A DNA stretch of 64,000 nt from Nostocales cyanobacterium HT-58-2 (GCA_002163975.1 CP019636.1:7443501-7507500); one strand, 5' to 3'; numbered from the stretch's first letter, positions 25,748-35,721 are shown. Program-made: numbers and translations. Notes: generated by a model from the letters alone, not told the origin.

Positions 25748-26059
25748 TTAGACTCTGACTTGTGACAATAAGACTTGCATTTCATCCCAAGAAAGCCCTT
25801 GTTGGATGTAACGGGGTGCTTCCGGATTATAAGGACTCGCTACGCGGTCAATTTTGAGAATGACTGCCTCATCTGGTAGCACAGGTACATCGGGATCAAA
25901 TGCGGTTGAGCGCATCAAAGAACTGGAAAAGCCTTTAAAAATAGCAATTTGGTCTTGCTCATCTGCAATTTCCACGGTGATGAGCAGGACTTCTTGGGGG
26001 CGTTTAGTAGTATATTGTTCCAAACGCTTGCTGATAGAACTGTTGATTAAATTTGACAT
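25748..26059 (-). CDS. DUF7734-like conserved cyanobacterial protein
   Basis: 103 residues: KRLEQYTTKRPQEVLLITVE, IFKGFSSSLMRSTAFDPDVP, and ASPYNPEAPRYIQQGLSW. This is a small soluble family restricted to cyanobacteria and plastid-bearing organisms; I associate it with DUF7734, by memory only. No membrane segment. Function unknown. It stands alone between guaA and the DUF3177 gene. Confidence 0.7.
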   Translation of the reverse strand: MSNLINSSISKRLEQYTTKRPQEVLLITVEIADEQDQIAIFKGFSSSLMRSTAFDPDVPVLPDEAVILKIDRVASPYNPEAPRYIQQGLSWDEMQVLLSQVRV

Positions 26060-26320
26060 CTTGCATCATGATGAGCTGTCGTCTGCAATAGCTAGAGATG
26101 ATAATCTCTTTCTCTAAGCTCAAGTCCTCTTGAAAGAACTAAGCACTTTGACTTATCTTGATTTTTAGTCCATTTTAGTAGACTCAAACCATTCTTCACC
26201 GAGTTTTCACTCGGCTGTGGTGATGATACTCAATTAAGAATATTACGTAGAGACCAGTTCCCTCAACACTCATTGCTCGTTACTCAGGACTGTATTTACG
26301 AAAAATGCATAAATGTTTGG

Positions 26321-26917
26321 CTACTGGGGTGAAGCTGAACGTCCTTGCTTACCTAGTTTAACCAGGACAAAGTAACTTAAGTAAAGCACATAAATAATTA
26401 AACCAATGATACCAAGAAAGCCGAGAAATGCTGGTTTGCTATTGGGATGGAAATACTCTTTAAACAGTAACGGTGCCTCTAACCAAACGCGACAATAGGG
26501 AGTCGCGATCGCTGTTTCGGAAAAAGCACAAACTACAAAAGGTATGGAGGCAAGCGCGCCTAAAATACAATAGACAGTCGTAGCCCAACGCCATGAGGTA
26601 AAAAGCAACTTGAGGGGTCCATTTGCCTGATACTCAATCTCATCGTTGAGATCTACCCAAAACCATAGTGAGATTGGTATCAACACCCGAGCCATCAACC
26701 CTGAGATAAAACTAACTCCAAAGCCTCCAATCATCAAGTAGATCGTGATTGCCAGCAAACTTGCTACTCGCCAGTAAATCATGAGCAATCGTTGTATCGC
26801 TTCTGCTTTTTGCACAAATGCCCAAATGAGTAGAATTATGGGAATAATCACCGTGAATAGCACTGCCAATCGGTAGTCTATCCAAACAAAAGGGCGAAAC
26901 CAAACTTCATTATTCAT
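26321..26917 (-). CDS. DUF3177 family membrane protein
   Basis: 198 residues with about five membrane segments. It starts MNNEVWFRPFVWIDYRLAVL and contains YWRVASLLAITIYLMIGGFG and RVLIPISLWFWVDLNDEIEY, matching the cyanobacterial DUF3177 family. Function unknown. Conserved Arg and Trp residues at membrane edges are typical. A single gene; the spacer on either side shows no operon partner. Confidence 0.8.
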   Translation of the reverse strand: MNNEVWFRPFVWIDYRLAVLFTVIIPIILLIWAFVQKAEAIQRLLMIYWRVASLLAITIYLMIGGFGVSFISGLMARVLIPISLWFWVDLNDEIEYQANGPLKLLFTSWRWATTVYCILGALASIPFVVCAFSETAIATPYCRVWLEAPLLFKEYFHPNSKPAFLGFLGIIGLIIYVLYLSYFVLVKLGKQGRSASPQ

Positions 26918-27228
26918 AGTTTTTTAGATGATAAATCAAGAACTATAGTGAATAGTCAATAGGTATATGATAATGGGTATATGATATTAACCATTGACCT
27001 TAAACTATCTTCTCATCTCTTTATTAATAAGCTTCTAAAGAAAGAAACAGCCCTTCATATTGATGGAGGATGACAAGAAAATCTCACCCGCTACCCGCAT
27101 TTCCCATCTTCTACAGAGAATGAAATAAGGTTGGAGTGAGATTTTGTTCTAAAACGCAAGATCCTCAGTCAGAAAATTCTGGTTACTTGCAAACCAGCCA
27201 TGAATAAAAATGTTAGGCGAATCTATTT
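26918..27228. other. Spacer
   Basis: 311 bp. A two-copy GGTATATGATA-type run at 26959-26985 is the only structure noted; no gene or terminator. Confidence 0.35.
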
Positions 27229-27447
27229 TTAGTCGTAAACCCTGCACTCATCTGCCTCGGGGTTAGCATCACAGTACTGCTCAAGAGATGTTTTGGGTTT
27301 GGCTTGCTTTTGGTGAGAAGCTTCAGCTTGTAATTCTTCTACTGCATCCCAAGCCGCTGCACACTCAGGAGAGTTGCTACCTGTGACATCGCAGACAGCA
27401 CGAGCTTGTTCAACTTCTTGTTCGATTTGGTCTTGAATGTTGCTCAT
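27229..27447 (-). CDS. cp12: CP12, Calvin-cycle regulatory protein
   Basis: 72 residues from ATG at 27447 (MSNIQDQIEQEVEQARAVCD); nine more codons are open upstream but the family starts here. It has both cysteine pairs, C19/C29 and C59/C68, and the core AAWDAVEELQAE. CP12 is an intrinsically disordered linker that, when oxidised, joins GAPDH and phosphoribulokinase into an inactive complex and so shuts the Calvin cycle in the dark. The C-terminal CDANPEADECRVYD segment is the GAPDH-binding part. A single gene. Confidence 0.95.
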   Translation of the reverse strand: MSNIQDQIEQEVEQARAVCDVTGSNSPECAAAWDAVEELQAEASHQKQAKPKTSLEQYCDANPEADECRVYD

Positions 27448-27842
27448 TTCCCTAGTCTTGTTGTGTGTTTTCAATACAAGTATAGAAAAAATTCAAAAAT
27501 GACAGTTTTTTTCACTATCACCCCCTATTCTACTGTTGTTTCCCTAAAATTAGTTTTACCAACAAATAGGGTTACATTACCTAACTAATACACTAAACTG
27601 TACCAATCGTACCCTGTTTACCTTTATCTTTTAAGATTTTCCAGAATACTTAGTGGAACATAAATTATACAATATTTGTAGACGCAAGTAGTAGGGGATA
27701 AAAGCCGTATCTTCCTGATGTGGACTGGTGACGAGAGTGAGAATACAAATCAATTGCATGAACTTGTGTAGGATGCAAATAGTATTCCATAAGATAAAAA
27801 TTAAAAAACAATTAGCATAGAAAAAGAAAGAGTGTAAAACTC
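27448..27842. other. Divergent spacer between cp12 and the FIST gene
   Basis: 395 bp with promoters for both neighbours. No -35/-10 pair can be fixed and no repeat is visible. Confidence 0.4.
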
Positions 27843-29102
27843 ATGGCAGACCAAATGCAGTGGGCAAATGCCCTATCAACCCGTCCTTCTTTGGAAGCAG
27901 CTATTGCAGATGTGGTACAGCAGGCTGTCTCGTCGCTAACAGCACCTGCTGATTTAGGGCTGGTATTCATTTCGTCTGCTTTTACAAGTGAGTATTCCCG
28001 GTTGTTGCCCCTGCTGGCTGAGCGACTTCGCGTGCCTGTGCTCATTGGTTGTAGTGGTGGGGGTGTTATTGGCACAACTCAGTGTGGAAAAACCCAAGAG
28101 TTGGAAGCAGATGCTGCTTTGAGTTTGACTTTAGCTCATCTGCCAGAAGTCAATATTAAAGCTTTTCATATTGATCCAGAAGAAATACCTGACTTAGATA
28201 GTCCGCCTGATGATTGGATTGATTTGATAGGTGTGCCACCATCACCTGCACCCCAGTTTATCTTGTTGTCAGGCTCATTTTCATCTAGTATCAACGATTT
28301 ACTACAAGGAATAGATTTTGCTTACCCTGGGTCAGTCACAGTGGGAGGACAGGCAAGCGGTGGTGGTATGGGAGGTCGACTCGCCTTATTTTACAATGAC
28401 CAACTGTACACAGAAGGGACAGTGGGAGTCGCTTTGAGTGGCAATATTGTTTTGGAGACCATAGTAGCACAGGGATGCCGACCGATTGGTAAACCCTTCC
28501 AGGTGACAAAAGGCGATCGCAACATCATTATGGAACTAGATGAGCGCATACCGCTGATTGTCTTGCGAGATTTGATTGCCAATCTCAGCGAAGAAGACCG
28601 GATACTGGCTCAACACTCCCTATTTGTGGGGTTGGCAATGGATGAATTCAAGCAAGATTTACACCAGGGAGACTTTTTAGTTCGGAGCATCCTAGGGGTA
28701 GATCCAACAGGTGGGGCAATTGCCATTTCAGACTATGTTCGACCTGGACAGCGCCTGCAATTCCATCTCCGCGATGCCCTAGCTTCTGCTGAAGACTTAG
28801 AATTCCTTTTGGATAGGTATCAAGAACAACAATCCTCCGGGACCTCTGCTATTGGTGCGCTCATGTTTTCCTGTCTGGGGCGAGGTGAAGGGCTTTACGG
28901 AAAAGCTAACTTTGATTCAGAACTGTTTAAGCGCTACCTCAAAGATATCCCTCTAGCAGGTTTTTTCTGTGGTGGGGAAATTGGTCCTGTGGGTGGCAGT
29001 ACGTTACTGCATAATTACACCTCAGTCTTTGGAATTTGCCGCGCGAGAAAGGGGGAAGAAAGCAGAGGAGCAGGGTGCAGGGGAGAGGGGAGAGGGAGTT
29101 AA
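27843..29102 (+). CDS. FIST domain sensory protein
   Basis: 419 residues. It has a FIST_N domain (about residues 35-235; VPVLIGCSGGGVIG, FAYPGSVTVGGQASGGG, TEGTVGVALSG) and a FIST_C domain (about 240-390; DPTGGAIAISDYVRPGQRLQ, ALMFSCLGRGEGLYG, IPLAGFFCGGEIGPVGG). FIST proteins are thought to bind small ligands such as amino acids for signal transduction. After the natural end (SVFGICRARKG) the last 20 or so residues are Gly/Arg/Glu-rich and encoded by dispersed G-rich repeat DNA, so the tail is probably a repeat-derived extension. Convergent with the metallophosphoesterase gene. Confidence 0.85.
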   Translation: MADQMQWANALSTRPSLEAAIADVVQQAVSSLTAPADLGLVFISSAFTSEYSRLLPLLAERLRVPVLIGCSGGGVIGTTQCGKTQELEADAALSLTLAHLPEVNIKAFHIDPEEIPDLDSPPDDWIDLIGVPPSPAPQFILLSGSFSSSINDLLQGIDFAYPGSVTVGGQASGGGMGGRLALFYNDQLYTEGTVGVALSGNIVLETIVAQGCRPIGKPFQVTKGDRNIIMELDERIPLIVLRDLIANLSEEDRILAQHSLFVGLAMDEFKQDLHQGDFLVRSILGVDPTGGAIAISDYVRPGQRLQFHLRDALASAEDLEFLLDRYQEQQSSGTSAIGALMFSCLGRGEGLYGKANFDSELFKRYLKDIPLAGFFCGGEIGPVGGSTLLHNYTSVFGICRARKGEESRGAGCRGEGRGS

Positions 29103-29190
29103 TGGACGTTAACTCTTATTCTCCCCCGCTCGGGTACTCCCAAGCAAAGCAGGCTCCCCTGCTTCTTCTCTCCCCTCTTCCTTAAAGCAA
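29050..29190. repeat. G-rich/C-rich inverted repeat pair at a convergent gene end
   Basis: GGAGCAGGGTGCAGGGGAGA-type sequence (29065-29099) faces GCTCCCCTGCTTCTTCTCTC (29153-29172). The two halves form an imperfect hairpin between convergent genes and could end transcription both ways. The same C-rich unit occurs near 47722 and 52540. Confidence 0.65.
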
Positions 29191-30282
29191 CAACGTAGTA
29201 TTATTGTCAATAAGGGATGGAATACCGCTAGGGGCGATCGCACCATATGTTTCAAAGTAGCGACGCACTTGTTGAGGAAAATGGGGATAATCAAACAATG
29301 CATCGCCATCCGCCATATCTGCCCAGAACTCGCGTAAACTAGGAGCTAGTTCTTTTGCTTGTGACATTGGCAGGTTTAATGGTGGTAGAGTCAGCAATTT
29401 GACAAGGAAAGGAAAACTGCGATCGCCCATCCACTCTCTTGATGCGTGTTGTAAGTTAGGAAAATCAGGGACCGACTTGACACGATACGATAAAATTTGC
29501 AACCATTCCCTACCGTGATTATCTTTATGAAACTCCAAAATTCTATATGGGTGAGGATAGCTGACTAAAGAACCTGTCGTTATATCGTATATCCCATTAG
29601 AATAAGCAACATCTTGAACATGCAGGTGCCCTGTGAACACTAGCCGAACCCCGTGGCGCCTCAGTATCTGCAACAGTTCTGGTGCATTTTCTAACATATA
29701 GCGATTTGCGATTGGGTGACGTAATTGATTAGGAAGGTGTTCGACAACGTTGTGATGCACCATCACTAACACTAATTCATCACCAGCCCTTGCTAGAACC
29801 TCTTCTAACCATCGTAGCTGTTGACTATCCAAACATCCTATCTGTTGTCCTTGGTCATCAAAAGAGTTAGAGTTCAGACCGATGAGCCTCACTCCCGGCA
29901 CTAACTGGCAAGTGTAGTAAAGTTGGTCACTATGACCATAACCATACTTACGATAGTAGTGAGGAAAATCCAAGACAGCAATTGATTGCTCATTTGCTTT
30001 GACAACGGGAACATCATGATTACCAGGAACAACATAGGCAGGAAAAGGGAGTTGTGCCAAGCGTTTTTGTAACCAAGCATGGTTATCTGGTTCACCATGC
30101 TGAGTTAAATCTCCTGGAAGTAAAAGAAAATCTATATCAAGTTGTGTTAAGTGATCCAGTACACTTTCAAATGCAGGGATACTGACTTCTACCAAATGAA
30201 AACGACTGGGATGATTCCAGATGGTATGAGGAAGTGCAATGTGTAAATCGCTGACTACAGCAAAACGAAAATTTGAACTCAT
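29182..30282 (-). CDS. Metallophosphoesterase (Icc/CpdA-like)
   Basis: 366 residues with all five calcineurin-like motifs: VVSDLHIA (start), LLPGDLTQHG, VVPGNHDVP, VMVHHNVVEH and VFTGHLHVQD. The order and spacing fit the Icc/CpdA (cyclic-nucleotide phosphodiesterase-like) group, which uses two metal ions. About 80 C-terminal residues beyond the catalytic domain are extra. The true substrate (cyclic nucleotide, phospholipid or other) is not shown. No signal peptide, so cytosolic. Confidence 0.85.
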   Translation of the reverse strand: MSSNFRFAVVSDLHIALPHTIWNHPSRFHLVEVSIPAFESVLDHLTQLDIDFLLLPGDLTQHGEPDNHAWLQKRLAQLPFPAYVVPGNHDVPVVKANEQSIAVLDFPHYYRKYGYGHSDQLYYTCQLVPGVRLIGLNSNSFDDQGQQIGCLDSQQLRWLEEVLARAGDELVLVMVHHNVVEHLPNQLRHPIANRYMLENAPELLQILRRHGVRLVFTGHLHVQDVAYSNGIYDITTGSLVSYPHPYRILEFHKDNHGREWLQILSYRVKSVPDFPNLQHASREWMGDRSFPFLVKLLTLPPLNLPMSQAKELAPSLREFWADMADGDALFDYPHFPQQVRRYFETYGAIAPSGIPSLIDNNTTLLL

Positions 30283-30622
30283 TGATGGAATAATAATCTT
30301 AAAATTAGGGTGTAAAAAGTCTTTTTAAGAAGAGTATAACCCTGACTTCATCATGCTGCGTACTAGTGATTTTGCTTAACATTTATATACATACTACGGT
30401 TTGCATTTTTATTTAGGTAGACCTTTTCAAATCAAGAGCTAGATATAAAACAACTTTTACTCCTGACCCTCGCTTCTCAAACATTCAAAATTTGCTCATT
30501 CAAAGTTCAAAAAGAAGAAGGGATACAAGCTGACGCATTGTCCCCGAAAAAATTGCGCAGGCAATATGATTGTTGGGAAGAAATATCTAAAATAACTACT
30601 ATTAAGCTAAGGAGAACTCATT
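30283..30622. other. Spacer upstream of trmB
   Basis: 340 bp. Contains CATTCAAAATTTGCTCATTC, a variant of the AATTCAAAATTC-type dispersed repeat also seen at 5757-5790. No gene. Confidence 0.45.
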
Positions 30623-31264
30623 TTGGCAGCGGTCAGAGTCCGTCAACACGTTAACCCACTTTCACAAAAGTATCAAACACCCGCAAGTCCCATCCATTGG
30701 GAAAAACTTTATGCTATGCCAAACCAACCACTACACCTAGATATCGGCTGTGCTAGGGGAAGGTTTTTATCAAGCATGGCAAAGATTGAACCTAACTGGA
30801 ATTTTCTGGGTTTGGAAATTCGGGAACCATTGGTTCTGGAGGCGAACAAGTGGCGGGATGAGTTGGGACTAACAAATCTTCATTATTTGTTCTGCAATGT
30901 GAACAACTCGTTGCGATCCCTTTTATCTTCTCTACCCAAAGGAAGTTTACAGCGCGTCACGATTCAATTTCCTGACCCCTGGTTTAAAAACCGCCACGCT
31001 AAAAGGCGGATCGTGCAATCAGAATTAGTGACAGAACTATCAGAGTTTCTTGTCCCTGGGGGTATTGTCTTTTTGCAATCGGATATCGAATTTGTTGCGG
31101 TGGAAATGTGCGATCGCTTTGCAAATCATCCTGCTTTTCAAAGACTTGGTACAGGAGAATGGCTCCCAGAAAACCCACTACCAGTAGCTACAGAACGGGA
31201 AATGGCGACAATAAACAAAGGTGAACCTGTTTATCGCGCGGTGTTTGAAAGAATAAGTTGTTAA
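30623..31264 (+). CDS. trmB: tRNA (guanine-N7-)-methyltransferase
   Basis: 213 residues. The start is TTG at 30623, supported by AAGGAG at 30609-30614 and by the family N-terminus AVRVRQHVNPLSQKYQ. SAM-binding motif HLDIGCARGRFL, then EPNWNFLGLEIREPLV, the catalytic stretch TIQFPDPWFKNRHAKRR and a C-terminal TEREMATINKGEPVYRAVFE. TrmB methylates G46 of tRNAs. It is convergent with the REC-kinase gene, with 51 bp between. Confidence 0.95.
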   Translation: MAAVRVRQHVNPLSQKYQTPASPIHWEKLYAMPNQPLHLDIGCARGRFLSSMAKIEPNWNFLGLEIREPLVLEANKWRDELGLTNLHYLFCNVNNSLRSLLSSLPKGSLQRVTIQFPDPWFKNRHAKRRIVQSELVTELSEFLVPGGIVFLQSDIEFVAVEMCDRFANHPAFQRLGTGEWLPENPLPVATEREMATINKGEPVYRAVFERISC

Positions 31265-31315
31265 TGGAGAAACTCGTTTTTTCTCACCGTTACCCCTAAG
31301 AATTTTTGTTGAAAC

Positions 31316-32491
31316 TCATAACGACCCACTGCTTCTAATGATAGGAAGGGTGACAGCAAAAGTTGTACCTACACCAATTTCACTGTGAAGTGAAATCTCA
31401 CCCCCATGTGCTTCTACACATTTTTTTACAATTGCCAGACCCAAGCCAGTACCAGGAATTTTATCCACATTGGACGCACGATAGAAAGGCTTAAATAATC
31501 TCTGCTGGTCTTCTTTAGGAATGCCAATTCCCTCGTCTTGTATTTGGAAAACAGCTGTTTTATCCTGAGCAATGAGTTGGAATCTGACTGCACCATCTAA
31601 TAGCGAATATTTAATAGCATTGCTAAGCAAATTGCCTAAAATATGCCGCAACAGACTTTCATCCCACAACGCCTCGCCCAATTCGCCAACACTAGTAAAA
31701 ATCAGAGTGAGGTCCTTCTGCTGTATACTCAGTTGAGCTTCTTCAACAAGTTGACGACAAAAATTCTCCAGATTCAGTGGATGAAATTCACTGTAAAGTT
31801 TCCCAGACTCGGCTTTACCTATGAATGAAACTTCATCTAATAGCTGAGCTACGTTTTTGATAGCTGAACGAATCAGTTGAAAATGAGAAATTTTTTTCTC
31901 TTTCGGTAATCTGTCACCGCTGCTTTGCAGTAATCCCGCAATGAGTTGGATTGTATTGAGGGGACTGCGAATGTCGTGAGACAGCATCGAGACAAATTCG
32001 GATTTAAATTGGCTGATTTCTTGGACTTTGACTAGTTCAGCGGTTCGTTCTTGAACCCGAATTTCTAACGTCTCATTGACCGCACGTAATGTTTCTAAAA
32101 CCTGTTTACGCTCAATTGCATAGCTTAAGGAGCGAACGAGTAAATCTGAATTCACCAGTCGCTTGACAAGATAATCTTGTGCTCCTCGCCGCACTGCCTC
32201 AAGGGCTAGTTCATTATCATTAGTATTTGTCAGTACGACAATCGGCAAGCTCGGGGCTAGACGTATCAACGGTGCGAGGGATGCTAGTCCTTCACTATCT
32301 GGTAGCGTCAGATCCAACAAGATGACATCGTATGTCCCCCTATTGAGTTCTTGAAGGGCTTCCGCCAATCGCTTGACATGAACAAAACTAAATTCGTGGA
32401 ACTTGGCTTGCTTCAGAAACTCTTGTAACAATCTAGCTTCTGCCAGGTTGTCCTCAATTAACAAGATTTTTACTGAGTAGCTTACAGCCAT
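31316..32491 (-). CDS. Response regulator-histidine kinase (REC-HisKA-HATPase)
   Basis: 391 residues. An N-terminal REC domain (LLIEDNLAEARLL, VILLDLTLPDSEG, VLTNTN, DYLVKRLV) is linked by a short coiled coil (about 135-160) to a kinase core with H-box FVSMLSHDIRSPLNTI, N-box ILGNLLSNAIKYS, G1 QDEGIGIP and G2 GTGLGLAIVKK. It is the third gene behind a phytochrome and an Rcp1-like regulator, 110 bp after the latter, so it likely takes part in a light-controlled phosphorelay, receiving phosphate on REC and signalling onward (inference). Confidence 0.9.
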   Translation of the reverse strand: MAVSYSVKILLIEDNLAEARLLQEFLKQAKFHEFSFVHVKRLAEALQELNRGTYDVILLDLTLPDSEGLASLAPLIRLAPSLPIVVLTNTNDNELALEAVRRGAQDYLVKRLVNSDLLVRSLSYAIERKQVLETLRAVNETLEIRVQERTAELVKVQEISQFKSEFVSMLSHDIRSPLNTIQLIAGLLQSSGDRLPKEKKISHFQLIRSAIKNVAQLLDEVSFIGKAESGKLYSEFHPLNLENFCRQLVEEAQLSIQQKDLTLIFTSVGELGEALWDESLLRHILGNLLSNAIKYSLLDGAVRFQLIAQDKTAVFQIQDEGIGIPKEDQQRLFKPFYRASNVDKIPGTGLGLAIVKKCVEAHGGEISLHSEIGVGTTFAVTLPIIRSSGSL

Positions 32492-32601
32492 GGTCTTGTG
32501 GTTTCACCCCCCATTCCTCTATGCATGAAAGTGCCAAGTGCTGGTGGAAAATGAAGAGTAAGGAGTCCACAGTCTCCTTATCTCCTCTACTCCCCCTGCT
32601 A

Positions 32602-33048
32602 TCATTCCAATGGCAAAGTGGCAGTTTCCAGCCAGAACTCTTCAATCCCTTTGACTATTTTGAATAGCTGGCTAAGATTACGAGATTTGGTAATGTAGCA
32701 ATTGACGTGCAAGTCGTAGCTGTGAAAAATATCATCCTCGTTATGTGATGTGGTCAGCACGACTACAGGAATGCGTTTGAGTTTGGGGTCAGCTTTTATC
32801 TCCGCCAGCACTTCTCTACCATCCTTTTTGGGTAAGTTTAAATCCAGTAGGATGAGGTCGGGGCGCGGTGCTTCCGCATACTCCCCTTCCTGGCGCAAAT
32901 AAGCCATAGCATCCATGCCATCTCTAACCGTTACCACCCGATGTGGCAACGAGCTATCTTTTAATGCTTCTTGGATGAGACGAATATCGGCTTTATTGTC
33001 TTCTACCAAAAAGATTGTTTTGTGCTTTTCTTCCGTTTCTGCGCTCAC
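32602..33048 (-). CDS. Rcp1-like response regulator of the phytochrome operon
   Basis: 148 residues, a single REC domain: IFLVEDNKADIRLIQEAL, phospho-acceptor D69 in LILLDLNLPKKDG, VVLTTS and YITKSRNL, with the extended C-terminal helix typical of Rcp1 partners of cyanobacterial phytochromes. Start is GTG at 33048, with GGAGGA placed about 8 nt upstream. It overlaps the phytochrome gene by 56 bp, implying coupled expression. It should receive phosphate from the phytochrome kinase. Confidence 0.92.
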   Translation of the reverse strand: MSAETEEKHKTIFLVEDNKADIRLIQEALKDSSLPHRVVTVRDGMDAMAYLRQEGEYAEAPRPDLILLDLNLPKKDGREVLAEIKADPKLKRIPVVVLTTSHNEDDIFHSYDLHVNCYITKSRNLSQLFKIVKGIEEFWLETATLPLE

Positions 33049-35299
33049 GATCGCGTCCTCCGACTGGAATCGTAAAGTAGAAAGTTGCTCCCTCTCCTAA
33101 TTGTGACTCTACCCAAATCCGTCCACGGTGGCACTCTACAATTTTCTTGCAGATAGCTAAACCCATACCCGTACCTGGGTACTCGTCCCGCGTGTGCAGG
33201 CGCTGAAAGATCACGAAAATGCGATCGCTAAACTGTGGATTAATGCCAATACCGTTATCCTGTACTGAAAATAGCCACTCATCCTCAGTTCGAGTCGCTT
33301 CTATGTGAATTTCTGGTGGTTTGTCACTGCGGAACTTAATGGCGTTACCAATGAGGTTCTGGAACAACTGCATCAACTGGGTACTGTCAGCCATCACAGT
33401 TGGTAACTCATTGTAGGTGATAACAGCCCCGGTTTCTGTAATGCGTTTGCGTAAATTGGTTAGGGCGCGTTCTAAAGCTGTCTCTACCTCAGTCAGTTGA
33501 AATTCGATAGCTTGCATATCCACCTTGGAGTAAGCCAGCACGTCATCAATGAGCGTCTGCATGAGGCTGACTCCCTCAACAGCGTAGGTAATAAACTCAT
33601 TCGCATCTTCGTCAAGTCTGTCTTGATAGCGCATCTCCAATAGCTGCACGTAGTTAGCCACTTGATTGAGTGGTTCTTGCAAATCGTGAGAGGCGACGTA
33701 AGCAAACTTTTTCAATTCAGCGTTGGAACGTTCTAGATCGTGTGCAAGCTGTGCTAGTTCATCTGCCTGACGCAGCACAATATTGACAATTGCTTTGCGC
33801 AATTCCAGTGCTGCTTTTATTTCTACAACTTTCCAGGGTAAAGAGGTCAGACGAACTGTTTCTTTCCACAGTTCAAATGATTTGCGCGGACGCAGGCGTA
33901 AATTCCCCTCTGACTGACTTAACTCAAATGCTGTATTGGGATCACCTCCCCAATTAACAGTTTGAATCACTTCTGGACGAAACCACAAAACATAATTTCG
34001 TTTAGAAATGGGAATAGCCAACAAACCACTGGCAACATTCTTGAATCTTTCAGCATCAGGATAAACACGTGGCAAAGAATCTGTATAGAAGACCTCATCT
34101 TTGACATTATTCTTGAGCCATTGGACTAAAAAAACTAAGTCTTCTTCTTTAGGTGTTTCACCAATCAAGGTGTAATTTCCACCAAAACATACAGCCGCAC
34201 CTTGAGCGCCAGTTAAATCGAGAAGATTTGGTTGATGTTTGATTAACCCATCAATAAAATTTTCTTCTTGGGACATATATTCAACCAATGCTGATTGGAT
34301 ATATGTCAGTTGCATACGATAGTCGTAATCTTCCGTTTCTTCTCTTGCAGAAATTTCTGAAAAGATGACTCGACCTAAGAATTCGCAGGCTTTGCGCAAT
34401 TCATAGGAAACATATTTTGGTGTCTGATGGTGACAAGCAATCAGTCCCCAGAGTTTTCCTTCTTTAATAAGAGAAATCGTCAAAGAAGCACCCACACCCA
34501 TATTGTGTAAGTACTCTATATGACAAGGAAAAACACTTCTGAGAATGGAGTGAGTCAAATCCAGCGGACGTTGAGTGGCTGGATTATTGTTTGGGATAAT
34601 CTCCACAGGACTAGAGTGAGTATCTGGTATTAATCTAATCCAATTGGAAGTAAATAATTTTCTTGCTGGTTTGGGAATATCTGATTCTGGGTAATGCAGA
34701 CCTAAATAGGGTTCTTGGCTTTCTAGTTTTTCTTCTGCAATCACTGAGCCATGCCCATCGTGATCAAACTTATAGAGCATTACCCTGTCAAACCCTGTTA
34801 CCTTCCTGACTTCTTGAACAATAATTTGACAAAAATCTCGGAGATTTGCTGTTTCTTCTAGTTGGTTGATGGAAGCTCGAGCAAGATGATAAAAGCTTAA
34901 AAATGGAATATTTTCCTGAGAAATTGCTGGCTCTAATTCCAGAATTAAAAATCCTTCTGCATTGCGATGAAAAACCGCATCGAAGACTACATAATCATCT
35001 CCTTTTTTTCTGATCCAGATTTTAGTAGGATTAATAAAATCAAGGCTCTCTTCTAATAATCCAGCTTGGATTCTCTCAACTTGAAAAGAGTCAAGTAAAT
35101 CTTCTAGTTTTGTTTGCAGTAGATTTTCAGGAGATATGCCAAAAACAGAAGATACATTGCTACTAACCTGTAATATTGTCAACTCAGGTTCTTGAAGGAC
35201 AAAAAGTAAGCCGTGAGGCTGAATTTGACTTTGAATATGAATTTGTGGTTCTTTCAAGTTCGTCAAATTTATGCCTTGCAGTTGGAAATCACTAACCAT
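32993..35299 (-). CDS. Cyanobacterial phytochrome (Cph1 type) histidine kinase
   Basis: 768 residues from ATG at 35299; GGAG lies about 9 nt upstream, and eleven more codons are open before it. PAS (about 15-100; QIHIQSQIQPHGLLF), GAF (about 140-310), PHY (about 330-500) and kinase core (about 510-750). The bilin-binding Cys is C259 in RSVFPCHIEYL, followed by H260. The N-terminal Cys used by BphP-type proteins is absent, so this is a Cph1-type phytochrome expected to bind phycocyanobilin and switch red/far-red. GAF tongue-contact motif PESDIPKPAR is intact. H-box FAYVASHDLQEPLNQV, N-box, G1 DNGIGI and G2 GTGMGLAI are intact. It heads an operon with an Rcp1-like protein and a REC-kinase. Confidence 0.96.
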   Translation of the reverse strand: MVSDFQLQGINLTNLKEPQIHIQSQIQPHGLLFVLQEPELTILQVSSNVSSVFGISPENLLQTKLEDLLDSFQVERIQAGLLEESLDFINPTKIWIRKKGDDYVVFDAVFHRNAEGFLILELEPAISQENIPFLSFYHLARASINQLEETANLRDFCQIIVQEVRKVTGFDRVMLYKFDHDGHGSVIAEEKLESQEPYLGLHYPESDIPKPARKLFTSNWIRLIPDTHSSPVEIIPNNNPATQRPLDLTHSILRSVFPCHIEYLHNMGVGASLTISLIKEGKLWGLIACHHQTPKYVSYELRKACEFLGRVIFSEISAREETEDYDYRMQLTYIQSALVEYMSQEENFIDGLIKHQPNLLDLTGAQGAAVCFGGNYTLIGETPKEEDLVFLVQWLKNNVKDEVFYTDSLPRVYPDAERFKNVASGLLAIPISKRNYVLWFRPEVIQTVNWGGDPNTAFELSQSEGNLRLRPRKSFELWKETVRLTSLPWKVVEIKAALELRKAIVNIVLRQADELAQLAHDLERSNAELKKFAYVASHDLQEPLNQVANYVQLLEMRYQDRLDEDANEFITYAVEGVSLMQTLIDDVLAYSKVDMQAIEFQLTEVETALERALTNLRKRITETGAVITYNELPTVMADSTQLMQLFQNLIGNAIKFRSDKPPEIHIEATRTEDEWLFSVQDNGIGINPQFSDRIFVIFQRLHTRDEYPGTGMGLAICKKIVECHRGRIWVESQLGEGATFYFTIPVGGRDRERRNGRKAQNNLFGRRQ

Positions 35300-35721
35300 T
35301 ATTACGTCTCCTGTTTTTCCAGGATTCTCCACATGAAATATTAATATTGTTTAACACCTTATTAGGGGTTACACACTCAGTGAATGCAGTTTCTTAACAC
35401 TCTAGAAATTTACTTAATAGATAGTCAAAATAACTTTATCATCAAGGCTTTTTACCCTTTTTTATTAAGCAAAGAGAATGTTATATTTTTGTCACAATTT
35501 GCTTACTCATTAGTCTAACAGGTAACACACCTATGTCTATGATAATAAATGTAAAATCACAATGATGAATCGCACTATAAAATATATGTATTTCTGTTAA
35601 TCTTTAGACAAAAAGCAAGCACACAATATAACACACTTTTCATGATTGAATGGGTTACAACCAAGAAACTTCTATACTGAAATTAAAATTAGAATCATAT
35701 AATACCCATAATATATCCTAC
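35300..35721. other. AT-rich spacer upstream of phytochrome operon
   Basis: 422 bp of low-GC sequence. It contains the phytochrome operon promoter, which I could not localise. No repeat or gene. Confidence 0.4.
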
